NCBI GenBank assembly: GCA_021397845.1
Contig: CM038053.1
Coordinates: 146,528,041-146,592,040 of the forward strand
Direction: 5' to 3'
Source: Areca catechu
Taxonomy: Eukaryota; Streptophyta; Magnoliopsida; Arecales; Arecaceae
Length of the DNA stretch: 64,000 nucleotides
Under the pieces are notes generated by a model. That model ran no database searches. It was not told where the DNA came from and worked only from the letters and a program-made list of their open reading frames with translations. Of the stretch, positions 11,081 through 22,843 are shown one piece after another; the stretch's first letter is position 1; each line of letters opens with the position of its first letter. Made by a program: the position numbers and the translations under genes.

Positions 11081-11611
11081 TAACCTTTTAATCTTATATA
11101 GTTTAGACTTTATCTGACTAATCATCTTTTTATCTTAGCAAAAAAAATTTTGAATTTTTTTAATTAGCTTTTTTTGTATTATATAAAGGAAGAGGGGAGA
11201 AGAAGAGGGAAGGAGAAGAAAGAAGATGTCTAAAGGTGAGAGCCTATGGAGTCCTAAATCTAGAGATGATAGAAGAGAGTGTCTTAATTAGATTAAAGTT
11301 TCTATTTGATAAATAAGTTATCATGCAATGAACTCTCTATCCTAGGGTTATCCTATATCTAAAAAACTCCTAACTATCAAGGTTGCCTTTGAGTCTTTGA
11401 AGTTAGATACTAACTAGCAACTAGCCATGTAAGGGTATGGTTGGTTGGGGTCCCCTCGTTGCTTTCCTTAGACACCAAATAAATTGGATAGGTCAGACAA
11501 CATAACCAATTAAAGAACCACTTTCTTTCAGGGCTACATCATTCTTTGACCCTATTTTTAGATACCAGTAAACTAGTTAATTCTAAGCTAGTCCAACTCT
11601 TAAGGTCCCTT

Positions 11612-13982
11612 TGAAAGAATTGTCCCAAAAGCCAATCTTTGTATGGGTATTTATATAATCTTCCAACTCATATATGATATTATTTATTAATAAAAGGCAA
11701 TTATTGATTCATCATACTGCTGTATTTTATCAAGATTATGATAAATTCCATAAGTTAGGACAATAAAATTAGGGTTATGATAGAGATCATAATGGTGAGA
11801 CCTAATTTTTATAAATTCTAATATAAAATATTTCCAGTCATTGGATCATCGATTCAGGGATCGATGTTTCTGGAAAGACTAGCACATCATATGTATGCTT
11901 GATGGAGAGGGTGGTTGATCTCATACCTACTTGTATAAGGACATTAATACAAGGATGTGGGTGCTCATTAGGGTATGAGTTCATTGAATTGATCTGCCTC
12001 GAGAACATCTTATGGTGGTCTTACTACTTATCAAAAGATAGTTCTTATAATTGAAGTTGTGCAAGTGATCCTTAGACCTGAGATCACTATGGTTCCTTAT
12101 GCACATACAATCATGTTTTAGGTTCATACTCATTCATGACAAAGAGTAATGTATGGGGTGTTCTCAGATATGGTGGATTGTGCATGAAGGATGAGAGTGG
12201 TCAACAAGGAATTGATCACTCTTAGTAAGAGGAGGACTTATCCTATGTAATCTCTTCGATTGTTGACTTAGAAAATCTTTGATTAAAGTAGGATGAGATT
12301 ATAGAGGGTTTCTAATCTTTTATTGATCAAGTCTTCATTATCGAATTAAGATTTGAAAGGATTAAGTACTAGGATTTGACAATTCTCTATACCTATCACT
12401 TATTCAGGATAAAGGAAAATCGAAGGATTAAATTACATGATAACTTTTCATTAAAGGGTATTTTAATAATTTCTACTAAATTTCTCATCTTTCAGGTAGG
12501 CTAACATGTTGCTAGATATCAATTATGTCTTGTAGGTTTTCATGAATCAAATTGGATGGATTCATGAGTCAATTTGAAAATTGGTTCAAATTGGCTTACT
12601 TGGGTCTGCTCGATTTGACTCAATTAGGTTAATCAGTTTTGATTGGATCAAAATAGCTTGGACCTGGACTTACTGCGAGCTAGATGTGGAGCCCAAAGGT
12701 CACACACACTAGGAAATTAGTCAAGGAAGTCAATTGGATTTTGGTTAGGGTCATTGGATCCTAATAGGCTAGCTAATTTGCATACTAGCATATTCATGCT
12801 AGCCCAACACATAACCCAATTGGATTGGGTCAGTTAGCTTTCTATTTGGGCTAACCAATTTAAGTAAAACTTAGATTAGATTGAGTTTTAATTGGGGCAG
12901 CAATTATCTATATTTATCTAGATTTTATTGGACTTTATCTTTGGATTATGGAAGAGTCCAAGTTGGATTGGACTCTTGGTGCCATATTGGCGTGCACCAT
13001 GATTAAGGGGCATAGAAGGACCAAGAGTCCTTTTGCCACTTAATCACTTTTTCTAGATAAATATTAGGGCATTCTTCCTTATCCCCACACCCATCTAAAT
13101 TGGGTTTGACCAGTCAAAATGATGGAAGTTGGCGTGGAACTTGTTGCGTGCATAATGAAGGGATGTGACCTTTCATATTAGGCGCACATTCAAAAATCTA
13201 GAAGTCCTTCTACTTGAAGGCTTCTAGTTCTTTGATACATCCTTTGATATTCCATGCCCCTTATCCAAATATTGACTGGTTACTTGCCACATGGCAAGTG
13301 TAAAAGATGCTGGAAAATTGAAGAGACACTTATATGTCTCTTGGCACATGATATAACATATCAGGATAAATCTTTTCACCCAAGGGACTCCTTTTGCTAG
13401 AAGGGTCCTATCTGACAATTAGATAATCAGATCAAGGGTTGAGGAAAAGGTATATCAGGTATCCCCTCACTCATTATAAATAGGCATCGGTATTCTAAAG
13501 CCAAAGCATCCAAAAGAAATCTTTCCATATCTCATCCTTCTTTTAGGACAAAAGTCCTCTTTAAGACAAGGCTTGTCATTTTAAAACAAGACCCTAGGAA
13601 GAGATATAGGAGGAATAATTGGATTCTGAGAAAGGATTCAAAGAGGTCTCTGAGTGCCCTATAGGAGGGTAGGGATTCTAATAAAGGGGAAAGACTACTA
13701 AAGTAGAAAGGCTACCGGGAAGAGTCTTAGTCAAATAAGCAAGCTCGATAGGAGTGCTCCTTAGTCTGGTTCTTGTATGGATCATCTATGGAGGGTATAC
13801 ACATATGTGCCTTTTAGAAATTAAGGAGTATAGCACTCAAGGTATTCCTTTATAATCCTAAATTATGATTTATTAGTTGTCATGGTCAAGTGGTCCTTGG
13901 GACTAGGGTTTTGGTTGATTAGGATTCTAATCATAAAAATTTTGAAACTCAGTCTTCTACTATGTCTACTTGAAACCCAATA
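11612..13982 (+). repeat. 5' LTR of the copia element
   Basis: 2371 bp, TGAAAGAATT to ...GAAACCCAATA (the final CA has decayed to TA; the 3' LTR ends ACTCAACA). A promoter-like CATTATAAATAGGCATCGG lies near 13475-13495. No gene is inside; the small minus frame at 13224-13418 is not conserved in the other LTR. Confidence 0.9.
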
Positions 13983-13983
13983 G

Positions 13984-13995
13984 TGGTATTAGAGT
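13984..13995 (+). promoter_or_regulatory. Primer binding site (initiator tRNA-Met type)
   Basis: TGGTATTAGAGT, two C/T-type changes from the TGGTATCAGAGC site common in plant copia elements, one base after the 5' LTR. Confidence 0.85.
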
Positions 13996-14847
13996 AAGCT
14001 TGATTCATGCAATTAGTAGTCATTTGTAATGTTAATTGCTTGCTTTGCCTTGACTCTTGCATAATTTTTTCATATTACATATGTGATATGTTATGCTCAT
14101 AGTAACTGCTTCGAATTGGGTGAGTCACCATGGCCATTCGATCATAGGAGCTAAGTAGGATTTAAAGGCTCTCTCTTTCCATTCAATGGGAACTCCTATG
14201 ACATGTTGGAGTGCCGCTATGGCCATATCCCATGAACTAGTGAGGTAAATGGATAGTTATTTTAATCATACTTTGGTTATGCATATTAAGGTTAATATGG
14301 TTATTTACTAGAATATGTGTCATGGCATGGTTAATTAGGATGTGTTTGAGACCAACGAAAGCCTCATAAAATTATATTTAGTCATAGTGTAAGTTAATCA
14401 TGATGCAAATCCATTTAAGGTTTTATTAGCCAATTGGTGTCTAAGCAAGTGGTTCTGGAAAGGTAAAGGGAATAAGGTTTTTAATTGGTTTAGTTGTCTG
14501 ACCTGGATAATTCATTTGGTGTCTAAGAAAAGCAATAGGCGGACCCCCTCATCTCTCCCACTTACCTGTCCAATTTGGTCATATCTAGACCTTAAATTGG
14601 AAATGCTAATTGATTAAGCACACTACAAATTGCCTTCCTTCATGCTAAGCCAAATCCATGTCAAAAACTATAGTAGATTTGTTACGATTAACACAAGGCC
14701 TACTCTAAGATTTGATATGATATTTGTCTTTGTGCATTTTATGCTCTATGGCATGATTGGTGGTGTTTCTTTGTTGTGATTGACAAAAGGGCAACATTTA
14801 TCAAACATGGCTATATAGAAATGAATGGTCTGACTAAACTAAGATAG
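13996..14847 (+). other. Copia leader, first part (noncoding)
   Basis: Untranslated leader between PBS and gag; it resumes at 26539-26880 after Tat element 2. No open frame with family similarity is seen. It carries a repeated ~22-nt motif annotated separately. Confidence 0.75.
14678..14791 (+). repeat. Copia leader motif copies 1-2
   Basis: TTTGTTACGATTAACACAAGG at 14678 and TTTGTTGTGATTGACAAAAGG at 14770. Two more copies lie at 26549 and 26658 beyond the Tat insertion, so the leader had at least four copies about 80-110 bp apart. Confidence 0.75.
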
Positions 14848-15750
14848 TGTTGTACCCTGATGGCTCACCCTCAAGTGGAACCGGCCCATTCTTGCGGTCC
14901 GACCAGGCCACCCCTTCAGATCTCCGACTGGTACTCCTTCAATGGTCCGACCTGCTGGAGCTGAGGTCCGAACGACCCTTTCTTGCTGGGGTCTGGCCCG
15001 TCGTTCTCCTTCAGCGGTCCGACCCACTTGAGCTGAGGTCCGAACGACCCTCTCCTACTGGGGTCCAGCCCGTCGTTCTCCTTCAGCGATCTGAATGACC
15101 CTCTCCTGCTGGGGTTTGGCCCATCGTTCTCCTTCAGCGATTCGACCCACTGGAGCTGAGGTCCGAACGACCCTCTCCTACTGGGGTCCGGCCCGTCGTT
15201 CTCCTTCAATAGTCCGAACGACCATCTCCTGCTAGGGTTCGGCCCATCGCTCTACTTCGGAGGGTTGGCCTCTAGTCTAGAAGACCAGCTTTTCCACGGT
15301 CGATGTCCGACAGGCAAGCCTTGGCATCCAGGGAATTTTAGAAGCACCTTTCTGTTACTACAGGATCCTGCTATCCCAACAGCCCTGCTCCACTACTTCC
15401 AAGATGCCACCATATCTGCGTGCCACGTGGCCACTTTCCAGATTCTCCTAGGGGCAGATCGATCTTTCTCAGCCTCTCCCCTAACAGATTTTGGACTGTT
15501 CCGTGCCTATATAAGGTACCAGGGGGACCCCGTTTGAAGGTAGAGGAACTCTTCCCTCTCCATATGCTATTCATCCCTTGATTCCTCCATTCTGTTGCCT
15601 TCAACCTCCTGCTAACTTAGGCATCGGAGGGTCCCCCGCCGAAACACCACCGGCACCCTTGGGGACTTTGTTGCAGGTTCTTCTGGGAGAAGAGCGCTCC
15701 AGCACATCCAGTTGCCCCCGGTCTCTGGTCCAGGAGTTGACGCTGCAACA
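14848..15750 (+). repeat. 5' LTR of Tat element 2
   Basis: TGTTGTACCC to GACGCTGCAACA. U3 has tandem repeats of a CGTTCTCCTTCAGCG box alternating at ~71 and ~52 bp (15000-15260). The 3' part holds TTAGGCATCGGAGGGTCCCC, close to the solo LTR at 43322. Confidence 0.95.
15509..15516 (+). promoter_or_regulatory. TATA box, 5' LTR of element 2
   Basis: TATATAAG in GCCTATATAAGGTACC, conserved in the 3' LTR at 26297-26304. It should drive the genomic RNA. Confidence 0.75.
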
Positions 15751-15751
15751 G

Positions 15752-15770
15752 ATTGGCGCTAGAGGAAGGG
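15752..15770 (+). promoter_or_regulatory. Primer binding site, element 2
   Basis: ATTGGCGCTAGAGGAAGG, one base after the LTR. Element 3 has ATTGGCGTGCCAGGAAGG at the same place. The matching tRNA is not assigned. Confidence 0.7.
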
Positions 15771-15815
15771 GGGCTTTTTCCTCTAAAAGGAGGAATCCAT
15801 CATCCCGGCAACAAA

Positions 15816-17458
15816 ATGGCTAAGGGAAGAGCTCCAAATGCCACTGCCAGAAGGGGTATCTCTCCTTCTAGGTCTGAGGAACTTCCCAGAGAGAATGACA
15901 TCGCTGCCGCCACACCTACTGTCGCAGAACCTACCATCACACTAGGGTTGCAGTAGTTCCAAACTTTGATGAATCGCATTGAAATGCTTACTACTACAGT
16001 TCAACATTTCCAGGAAGAAATCGACAACCGATAGCAGCTACCAGCTGTTTCCTGCACCAATCCTCTAACTGCTGTTGAGGGAAGCCGATGGCCGGAGGCC
16101 CCTCAGCATTGTTCTCACACCACCGCGAGCCGTGGAGGTCCTTGGGTGACCGCGCCGATGGCAAGAGGGCAAGGTCGGCTTTACCTTCCTACACCGAATC
16201 TGTTCCGGTCGGTGGTCGGCCTACTGTCGAACCACCAAGGGACTATACCAGCAAGATCATGCGCAAGGAGGAGCACATTACCGAAATTGCCCTCCGACAG
16301 AAGGCCGAAGGGGGACAGGTATACGACTCCCGTCCCCAATTTTTGGACAAGATTCTAGCAGAGATGTTTCCACGCCATTTCAAGATTCCACAAGTAGACC
16401 CCTACGATGGTACCACTGATTTGATGGACCATCTGGGCACATACAAAGCCTATATGATGGTACAAGGCACCTCCGACACCCTCCACTGCATTTCCTTCCT
16501 CGCTACCCTTAAGAAGACCGCCCGGATATGGTTCTCCGCCATCCAGCCAGGTATGATCCATTTCTTTTCTTAACTTGAATCACTTTGCTTTTCCCATTTC
16601 AGGACTTGCAGTCGAACCCCGAAGAATACCGACTGCCTCTTTCTCGTGCTACAAAAGGAGGGAGAGACCCTTCAGGACTTCATAGCCCATTTCAACTCAG
16701 TGGCCTTGGAGGTCCCAGACTTAAATGAGGCTGTAGCGATGTCAGCCTTCAAGCGAGGGCTTCGCTCGTCCAGGTTGACCTTCTTCCTAGACAAGAAACA
16801 TCCGACAAGCCACAGCAAACTCTTGGCCAGAGCACAGATGTACGCTCTGGCGGATGAACAAGCGGCCGGCCAATGTCAAGCTAAGGGAAGGCCGACCTCC
16901 AAGAAGCAGAGAGATAAGGCTCCTGAAGTTCGACCTCCGAGTGATAATCGGCGGTCGGCCCAACACTGAAGTCCAAAGCCAAGGGACTTCCCCCGAAGGT
17001 TCGAGACTTACACGCCTCTATCCCTACCAGGAGAGAAGATCCTCATGGAGATCGAGAATGAGACCTTTCTGCAAAGGCCTCGGCCGATGAGGGGCCCTCT
17101 TGCCCAAAAGAATAAAGATAAATTTTATCAGTTCTACAGGGATCACGAGCACAGTACTGAAGAGTGCATACAGCTGAAAGATGCCATTGAAGACCTCATC
17201 TGGAGGGGATACATGTGCAAGTACATCCGACCCCATCAAGATCGGGCTGAAGCATCAAAGGATCGAAACCATCCAGAGGAGACGGAGCTCCCCAATCAGA
17301 GGCCGACTGACGGGGATGTCGGCATGTTGCATTGGTGATCCGAAAGAAGCTATGAGGACGGGACCGATATTACTAAAAGTCCCCGGGGCTCCAACGCCAT
17401 CACCTTCTATGATGAAGATCTTCTGGAGACTCATGTTTTTGAGAACGACCCTATAATC
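15816..17458 (+). pseudogene. gag of Tat element 2
   Basis: The first ATG after the PBS (15816, MAKGRAPNATARRG) opens the N-terminus, which is stopped by TAG at 15954-15956. A frameshift follows before 16088. From there everything is in one frame with pol. The retrotransposon gag domain (FKIPQVDPYDGTTDLMDHLG ... ARIWFSAIQPG, about 16380-16555) continues through KEGETLQDFIAHFN and AVAMSAFKRGL (about 16660-16760). The zinc-knuckle-like site of this lineage (C-X2-H-X4-H-X4-C in element 3) is degraded here to FYQFYRDHEHSTEEC (about 17129-17170). In-frame stops at 16571, 16967 and 17336 break it. Confidence 0.9.
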
Positions 17459-20400
17459 GTGTCGGTAGTGATTGCCAACTATGATGTGAGGAGAATACTT
17501 ATAGATAATGGAAGCTCGATAAAGGTATTGCTGTATGATGCTTTTGTGAGAATGAATCTATCCAGATCCATGCTGCAGGAATCCCCCACGTCGCTGACAG
17601 GATTTAGGGGGTACTCCATTGGGGTAGAAGGGGAGATAGTTCTCCCTGTGACGATCGGGATGGAGCCTTTCCAAAAAACCCTCCCTATCAATTTTGTGGT
17701 TGTTCAGACGACCTTGCCTTACAATTCCATCCTGGGCTGACCGGCCCTCAATAAATTTAGAGCCATCATGTCTACTTACCATTTGATGTTGAAATTTCTG
17801 ACCAGGAGCGGGGTCGGAGTGATGAGGGGAGACCGTCGGATGGCCAGGCAGTGTCTGACCATTATGAACCAATAGTCAGAAGGCCATCCCACTTTGGAGC
17901 AACTTGACCTGAGAGTTGAGGTCGATGGCCTCGGTCAGCTAGGAGAAAGGATTCTATTTGTTCCCCTTCGAGAGGATGATCCCACCGAAGTCCTTCAGAT
18001 TGGAAGTTCCCTCAGTGAAGACCTTAAGTCAGAACTGATCGGCTTCCTTAGGAGTAATGCCGACGTCTTTGCTTGGTCAGCATCGGACATGCCTAGAATA
18101 CCATCGGAGGTCATTACTCACTAGCTCAAGGTCGATCCGACCTACCGACCTGTCCGACAGAAGAAGAGAAGTTTTGCTGCCGAAAGACAGAAAGCCATCA
18201 ATGATGAAGTGAAGAAGCTCCGTGATGCCGGCTTCATCAGGAAAGTCTACTATCTTGAGTGTCTAGCAAATGTGGTAATGGTGAAGAAGGCCAATGGGAA
18301 GTGGAGGATATGTGTAGATTACACCGACCTCAACAAGGCCTGTCCGTAGGATAGCTTCCCGGTACCCAAGATAGATCAGTTGGTGGATGCCACGGTCGGC
18401 CACCAACTTCTCAGCTTTATGGATGCCTTCTCTAACTACAACCAGATAAAGATGCATCTAGAGGATGAGGAGAATACCGCCTTTGTCACCGACAAGGGTC
18501 TGTACTGTTATCAAATGATCCCCTTTGGCTTGAAGAATGCAGGTATCACTTTTCAGAGGCTGATCAACCGAGTGTTCGAAGGTCAGCTAAGCAGGAACAT
18601 GGAGGCTTATGTGGATGATATGATAGTGAAGAGTCTCCAAAAGGCTGACCACATTAGGGACTTGTAGGAATCCTTTGACGTACTCAGGCGCCATCGGATG
18701 AAGCTGAACCCCATGAAGTGTACTTTTGGGATAACCTCTGACAAATTCCTTGGGTTTTTGGTCATACAAAGAGGAATTGAAGTGAATCTCGACAAGATAA
18801 AGGCCGTCACTGAGATGGTGCATCCAACCAACAAGAAGCAGGTGCAACAGCTCACCGACCGAATCGTCTCTCTCAGCTATTTTATTTCCCGTTCGATTGA
18901 GAAGTCCTTGCCATTCTTCAAGACCCTGCACCGGTCGGAGGGTTTTGTTTGGACTGACGAGTGTCGGTCCGCTTTCGAAGAATTGGAGTACTTGAAGAAC
19001 CCTCCATTGCTGGCCAAGTCGATGGAGGGGGAGCCTTTGTACCTCTATCTTTCGGCATCGGATGAAGCGATCGGCACCGTCCTCTTGTGAGTCGGAGAGG
19101 ATGGACAACAGAAGCCCATCTATTATATCAGTAAGGTCCTCCATGATGCCGAAACAAGATACCCCAAGATGAAAAAGCAAATATATTCTTTGGTCATGTG
19201 CACCCAACGGCTCCGACCGTATTTCCAGGCACATTCGATTGTGGTGATGACCGACCAACCCCTCAAGGCAATCCTTCGGAGCCCGGATACATCCAGTCGA
19301 CTCGCCAAGTGTGCTATCAAGCTAGGCAAATTTGACATCTTTTTCCAGCCACGATCCTCCTTGAAGGCCCAGGTAATTGCTGACTTCATTGCATAGTGTA
19401 CATGGAGATAGGAAACGCCTCCTCGAATGGCCGAAGTACTTGAAGCCGATGCCATCAATGAAGTCGAACCAGCCCGGACCCTCCACGTGTACGGAGCATC
19501 CAACCTGGCAGGCTGTGGGGCCGGACTGATCCTGGCCGACCCGGATCGGAAAAACCTGGAATATGCATTACATTTTTTATTTCAGGTGTTGAACAATCAA
19601 GCGAAGTACGAAGCCCTCCTCGTGGGGCTACGAATCGCCAACGAACTGGGCATTGGCCGACTCAGAGTCTTCTCTGACTCCCAACTGGTGGTTAACCAAG
19701 TAAAAGGGGAGTTTGAAGAGAGGGACTCGACCCTGGCAAAATACTTAAACAAGGTACAAAACCTCATTTCTCGGTTCAGATTTTTTGAAATCCTCTATAT
19801 ACCTCGTCTGCAGAACTCTCGGGCGGACGCTCTATCAAGGCTGGCTACGACCGCCAGCGACACTTCTGACCGAACCTTTGTGGAGCATCTACGGCACCCC
19901 AGTATTGCAGAAGAATCGACCGAGGTCCACCAGGTGGAACGTGAAACTTCTTGGATGGATCTGATCCTTACTTTCCTAGCTAAGAGAACTCTTCCAGAAG
20001 ATCCAGCGGAGGCCAAGCAGGTGTGCTTGACGGCCTCTAAGTACATCATCCTTGACGGCATCTTATATAAGCGGTATTTCTCACAGCCGCTGTTAATGTG
20101 CTTGGGGCCGATGGACACCGACTACGCCCTCAGAGAAGTCCACGAAGGCATCTATGGCGACCACCTCGGAGGAAGATCCTTAGCTTACAAGATCATTCGG
20201 CAGGGATATTACTGGCCCATTATTCAGAAGGACGCATCGGACTTCGTCCGAAGGTGCGACGTGTGACAGAGGTACTCCATCATTCAAAGGTGGCCCGCCA
20301 GTGAGCTAACTCCGATCATAGCCTCATGGCCATTTGCACAATGGGGGATGGATATCTTGGGACGCTTTCCCCCGACCTCCGGGCAACCAAAATTTTTGCT

Positions 20401-21184
20401 TGTGGCCATCGACTATTTTACCAAGTGGGTGGAGGCCAAACCACTGGCATAGATAACGGAGGCCAAGGTGGAGAACTTCATCCGGAACAATATCATCTTT
20501 CGATTCGACATTCTTTGGATGATTATTACCAACAACGAAAGATAGTTTGATAACTCTAAATTTCAAGACTTTTGTCAACAATATCGTGTCTCTCACCGAC
20601 TTACATCGGTCGGTCACCCTCAGTGCAATGGAGAGGCTGAAGTGACCAACCAGACAATCTTACACGGGCTGAAGACTCGGCTCAATGAGGAGAAGGGACT
20701 TTGGGTGGAGGAACTCCACTCTATATTATGGGCATATCGGACGACTACCAGAGCGTCGACCGGCGAAACTTCGTTCAACCTCACTTATGGAAGTGAAGCT
20801 GTCATCCCTATTGAGACCTCTCTTCAATCTCTCCGGATTGACCACTACGCCAAACCGGCCAACTCAGAACGACAAAGGGCTGATCTAGACTTGCTTGAAG
20901 AAATAAGACTTCGGGCAAGTATGAAGATGGCGGTATGCCACCAAAAGATGGCAAAGTAATACAACTTGCGAGTCAAGGAGCAAACTTTTCGTGTCGGAGA
21001 CCTGGTCCTACGGAGGACCAAAACTTTGAGGTCGACTGAGCAAGGAAAGCTTTCCCTAAATTGGGAAGGACCTTACCGGGTCATTGAAGTGGTTCGAGCA
21101 GGCACCTATCGACTTGCATTTTTGGACAGACGACAGATGGCCCGTCCATGGAATGTAGACAACCTCCACAAGTATTATCAATGA
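17459..21184 (+). pseudogene. pol of Tat element 2 (protease, RT, two RNases H, integrase)
   Basis: One continuous frame of about 1240 codons with no frameshift, broken only by stops. Aspartic protease site LIDNGSS at about 17501. RT has SFMDAFSNYNQI, the PFGLKNA block and YVDD at 18608-18619. A first RNase H follows, then the archaeal-type RNase H (about 19470-19850), whose first catalytic Asp is Tyr (HVYGASN). Integrase has HEGIYGDH, WGMDILG, NGEAEV; the second catalytic Asp is Asn (TNNER) and the last zinc Cys is a TGA. The tail ends LHKYYQ at 21183. Several stops sit where Gln or Arg is expected (PLA-stop, LG-stop-P). Element-encoded replication enzymes; this copy is inactive. Confidence 0.95.
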
Positions 21185-21189
21185 AGTCC

Positions 21190-22312
21190 ACCTTTCTTCT
21201 ATGAACCACTTCTGAAAGTCCAACTCCGGTCGGCAAATGCTCTAAGGCAGCCCACTTTTGAAAGTCTCACTCTGGTCGGCAAAGGCTCTAGGGCAGCCCA
21301 CCTCCGAAAGTCCGACTCCGGTCGGCAAAGGCTCTAGGGCAGCCTACTTCCGAAAGTTCGACTCCGGTCGGTAGAGGCTCTAGGGCAGCCCACTTTCGAA
21401 AGTCCGACTCCAGTCGACAGAGGCTCTAGGGTAGCCCACTTTCGAAAGTCTGACTATAGCCAGCAAAGGCTCTAGGGCATCCCAATTCCGAAAGTTTGAC
21501 TCCGGTCGGCAAAGGCTCTAGGGCAGCCCACTTCCGAAAGTCCGACTCCGGTCGGTAGAGGCTCTAGGGCAGCCCACTTCTGAAAGTTCAACTCAGGTCG
21601 GCAAAGGCTCTAGGGTAGCCCACTTTCGAAAGTCCGACTCTGGTCGGCAAAGGCTCTAGGGCAGCCCACTTCCGAAAGTCCGACTCCTATCGGTAGAGGC
21701 TCTAGGGCAACCCACTTCCGAAAGTCCGATTCAGGTCGGTAAAGGCTCTAGGGCAGCCCACTTCCGAAAGTCCGACTCCGGTCGGCAAAGGCTCTGGGGC
21801 AGCTCACTTTCGAAAGTCTGACTCCGATCACAGAGGCTCTAGGGCAGCCCACTTTCAAAAGTCTGACTCCAATCGGCAAAGGCTCTAGGGTAGCCCACTT
21901 CCGAAAGTCCGACCCTAGTCGACAAAGGCTCTAGGGCAATCCACTTCCGAAAGTCCAACTCTGGTCAGTAGAGGCTCTAGGACAGCCTACTTCCGAAAGT
22001 CTGACCCCGATCGGCAAAGGCTCTAGGACAGCCCACTTTCGAAAGTCCGACTCCGGTCGGCAAAGGCTTTAGGACAGCCCACTTCCTAAAGTCCGACCTC
22101 TACCGGCAAAGGCTCTAGGGCAGCCCACTTCTGATAGTCTGACTCCGGTCAGCAAAGGTTCTAGGGCAGCCCACTTCCAAAAGTCCGACTCCGGTCGGCA
22201 AAGGCTCTAGGGCAGCCCACTTACGAAAGTCTGACTCCGGTCGGCAAAGGCTCTAGGGCAGCCCACTTTCGAAAGTCTGACTACGATCGGTAAAGGCTCT
22301 AGGGCAGCCCAA
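21190..22312 (+). repeat. 46-bp tandem array, element 2
   Basis: About 24 copies of a 46-bp unit around GGCTCTAGGGCAGCCCACTT, CGAAAGTCCGAC and TCCGGTCGGCAAA, starting right after pol. Copies differ mainly by single changes. Sequence is unrelated to the arrays of elements 1 and 3. Confidence 0.97.
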
Positions 22313-22314
22313 TC

Positions 22315-22660
22315 CAGAAAGCCGACAGACCAACACCTAGGTTAAATTCCTAAGCTCGTTGCTCCAGCTTGAGCTGAAATTCGATCGCTGCCTCAACTAC
22401 TTCTGGGTCCGGAAAGCCGATGGACCAACACTTAGATTAAATTTATATGCTCGTTGCTCCAGCCTGAGCTGAAATCCGATCGCTGCCTCAACTACTTCTG
22501 GGTTCGGAGAGCCGACGGACCAACACTTAGGTTAAACTACCTAAGCTCGTTGCTCCAGCCTGAGCTACCATCTGACCTCTACTTCGATCGATTATGGTCC
22601 GGAAAGCCGACGGACCAATACTTAGAGCATAAATCCTATGGGAATCTAGTTCGGCTTGAG
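22315..22660 (+). repeat. ~95-bp tandem array, element 2
   Basis: AAAGCCGACGGACCAACACTTAG-like starts at 22318, 22414, 22508 and 22603 (96, 94, 95 bp). Units contain GCTCGTTGCTCCAGC and GATCGCTGCCTCAAC. The small plus frame at 22454-22708 is a repeat artefact. 22661-22843 is spacer to the antisense gene end. Confidence 0.93.
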
Positions 22661-22843
22661 TCACTGTTCAAAGCTTACCTTGGAAGTCCAACCACCCACT
22701 CAGATTAGTCGACTAGCCCACACTTAGTGAGATCTTAAAGAGAAGGATATGAGACAATGCAAAATGACAACAAAAAAAAAGGGTTTTTCATTGCTTCCAA
22801 AAAGTTTGTTTACAAAGACTGAAGGTCAGACCTTTACATACAA

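Noticed and set aside
21190..22640. CRISPR-like regular repeats
   Set aside because: Direct head-to-tail repeats with no unique spacers, inside a plant retrotransposon; a tandem array, not CRISPR.
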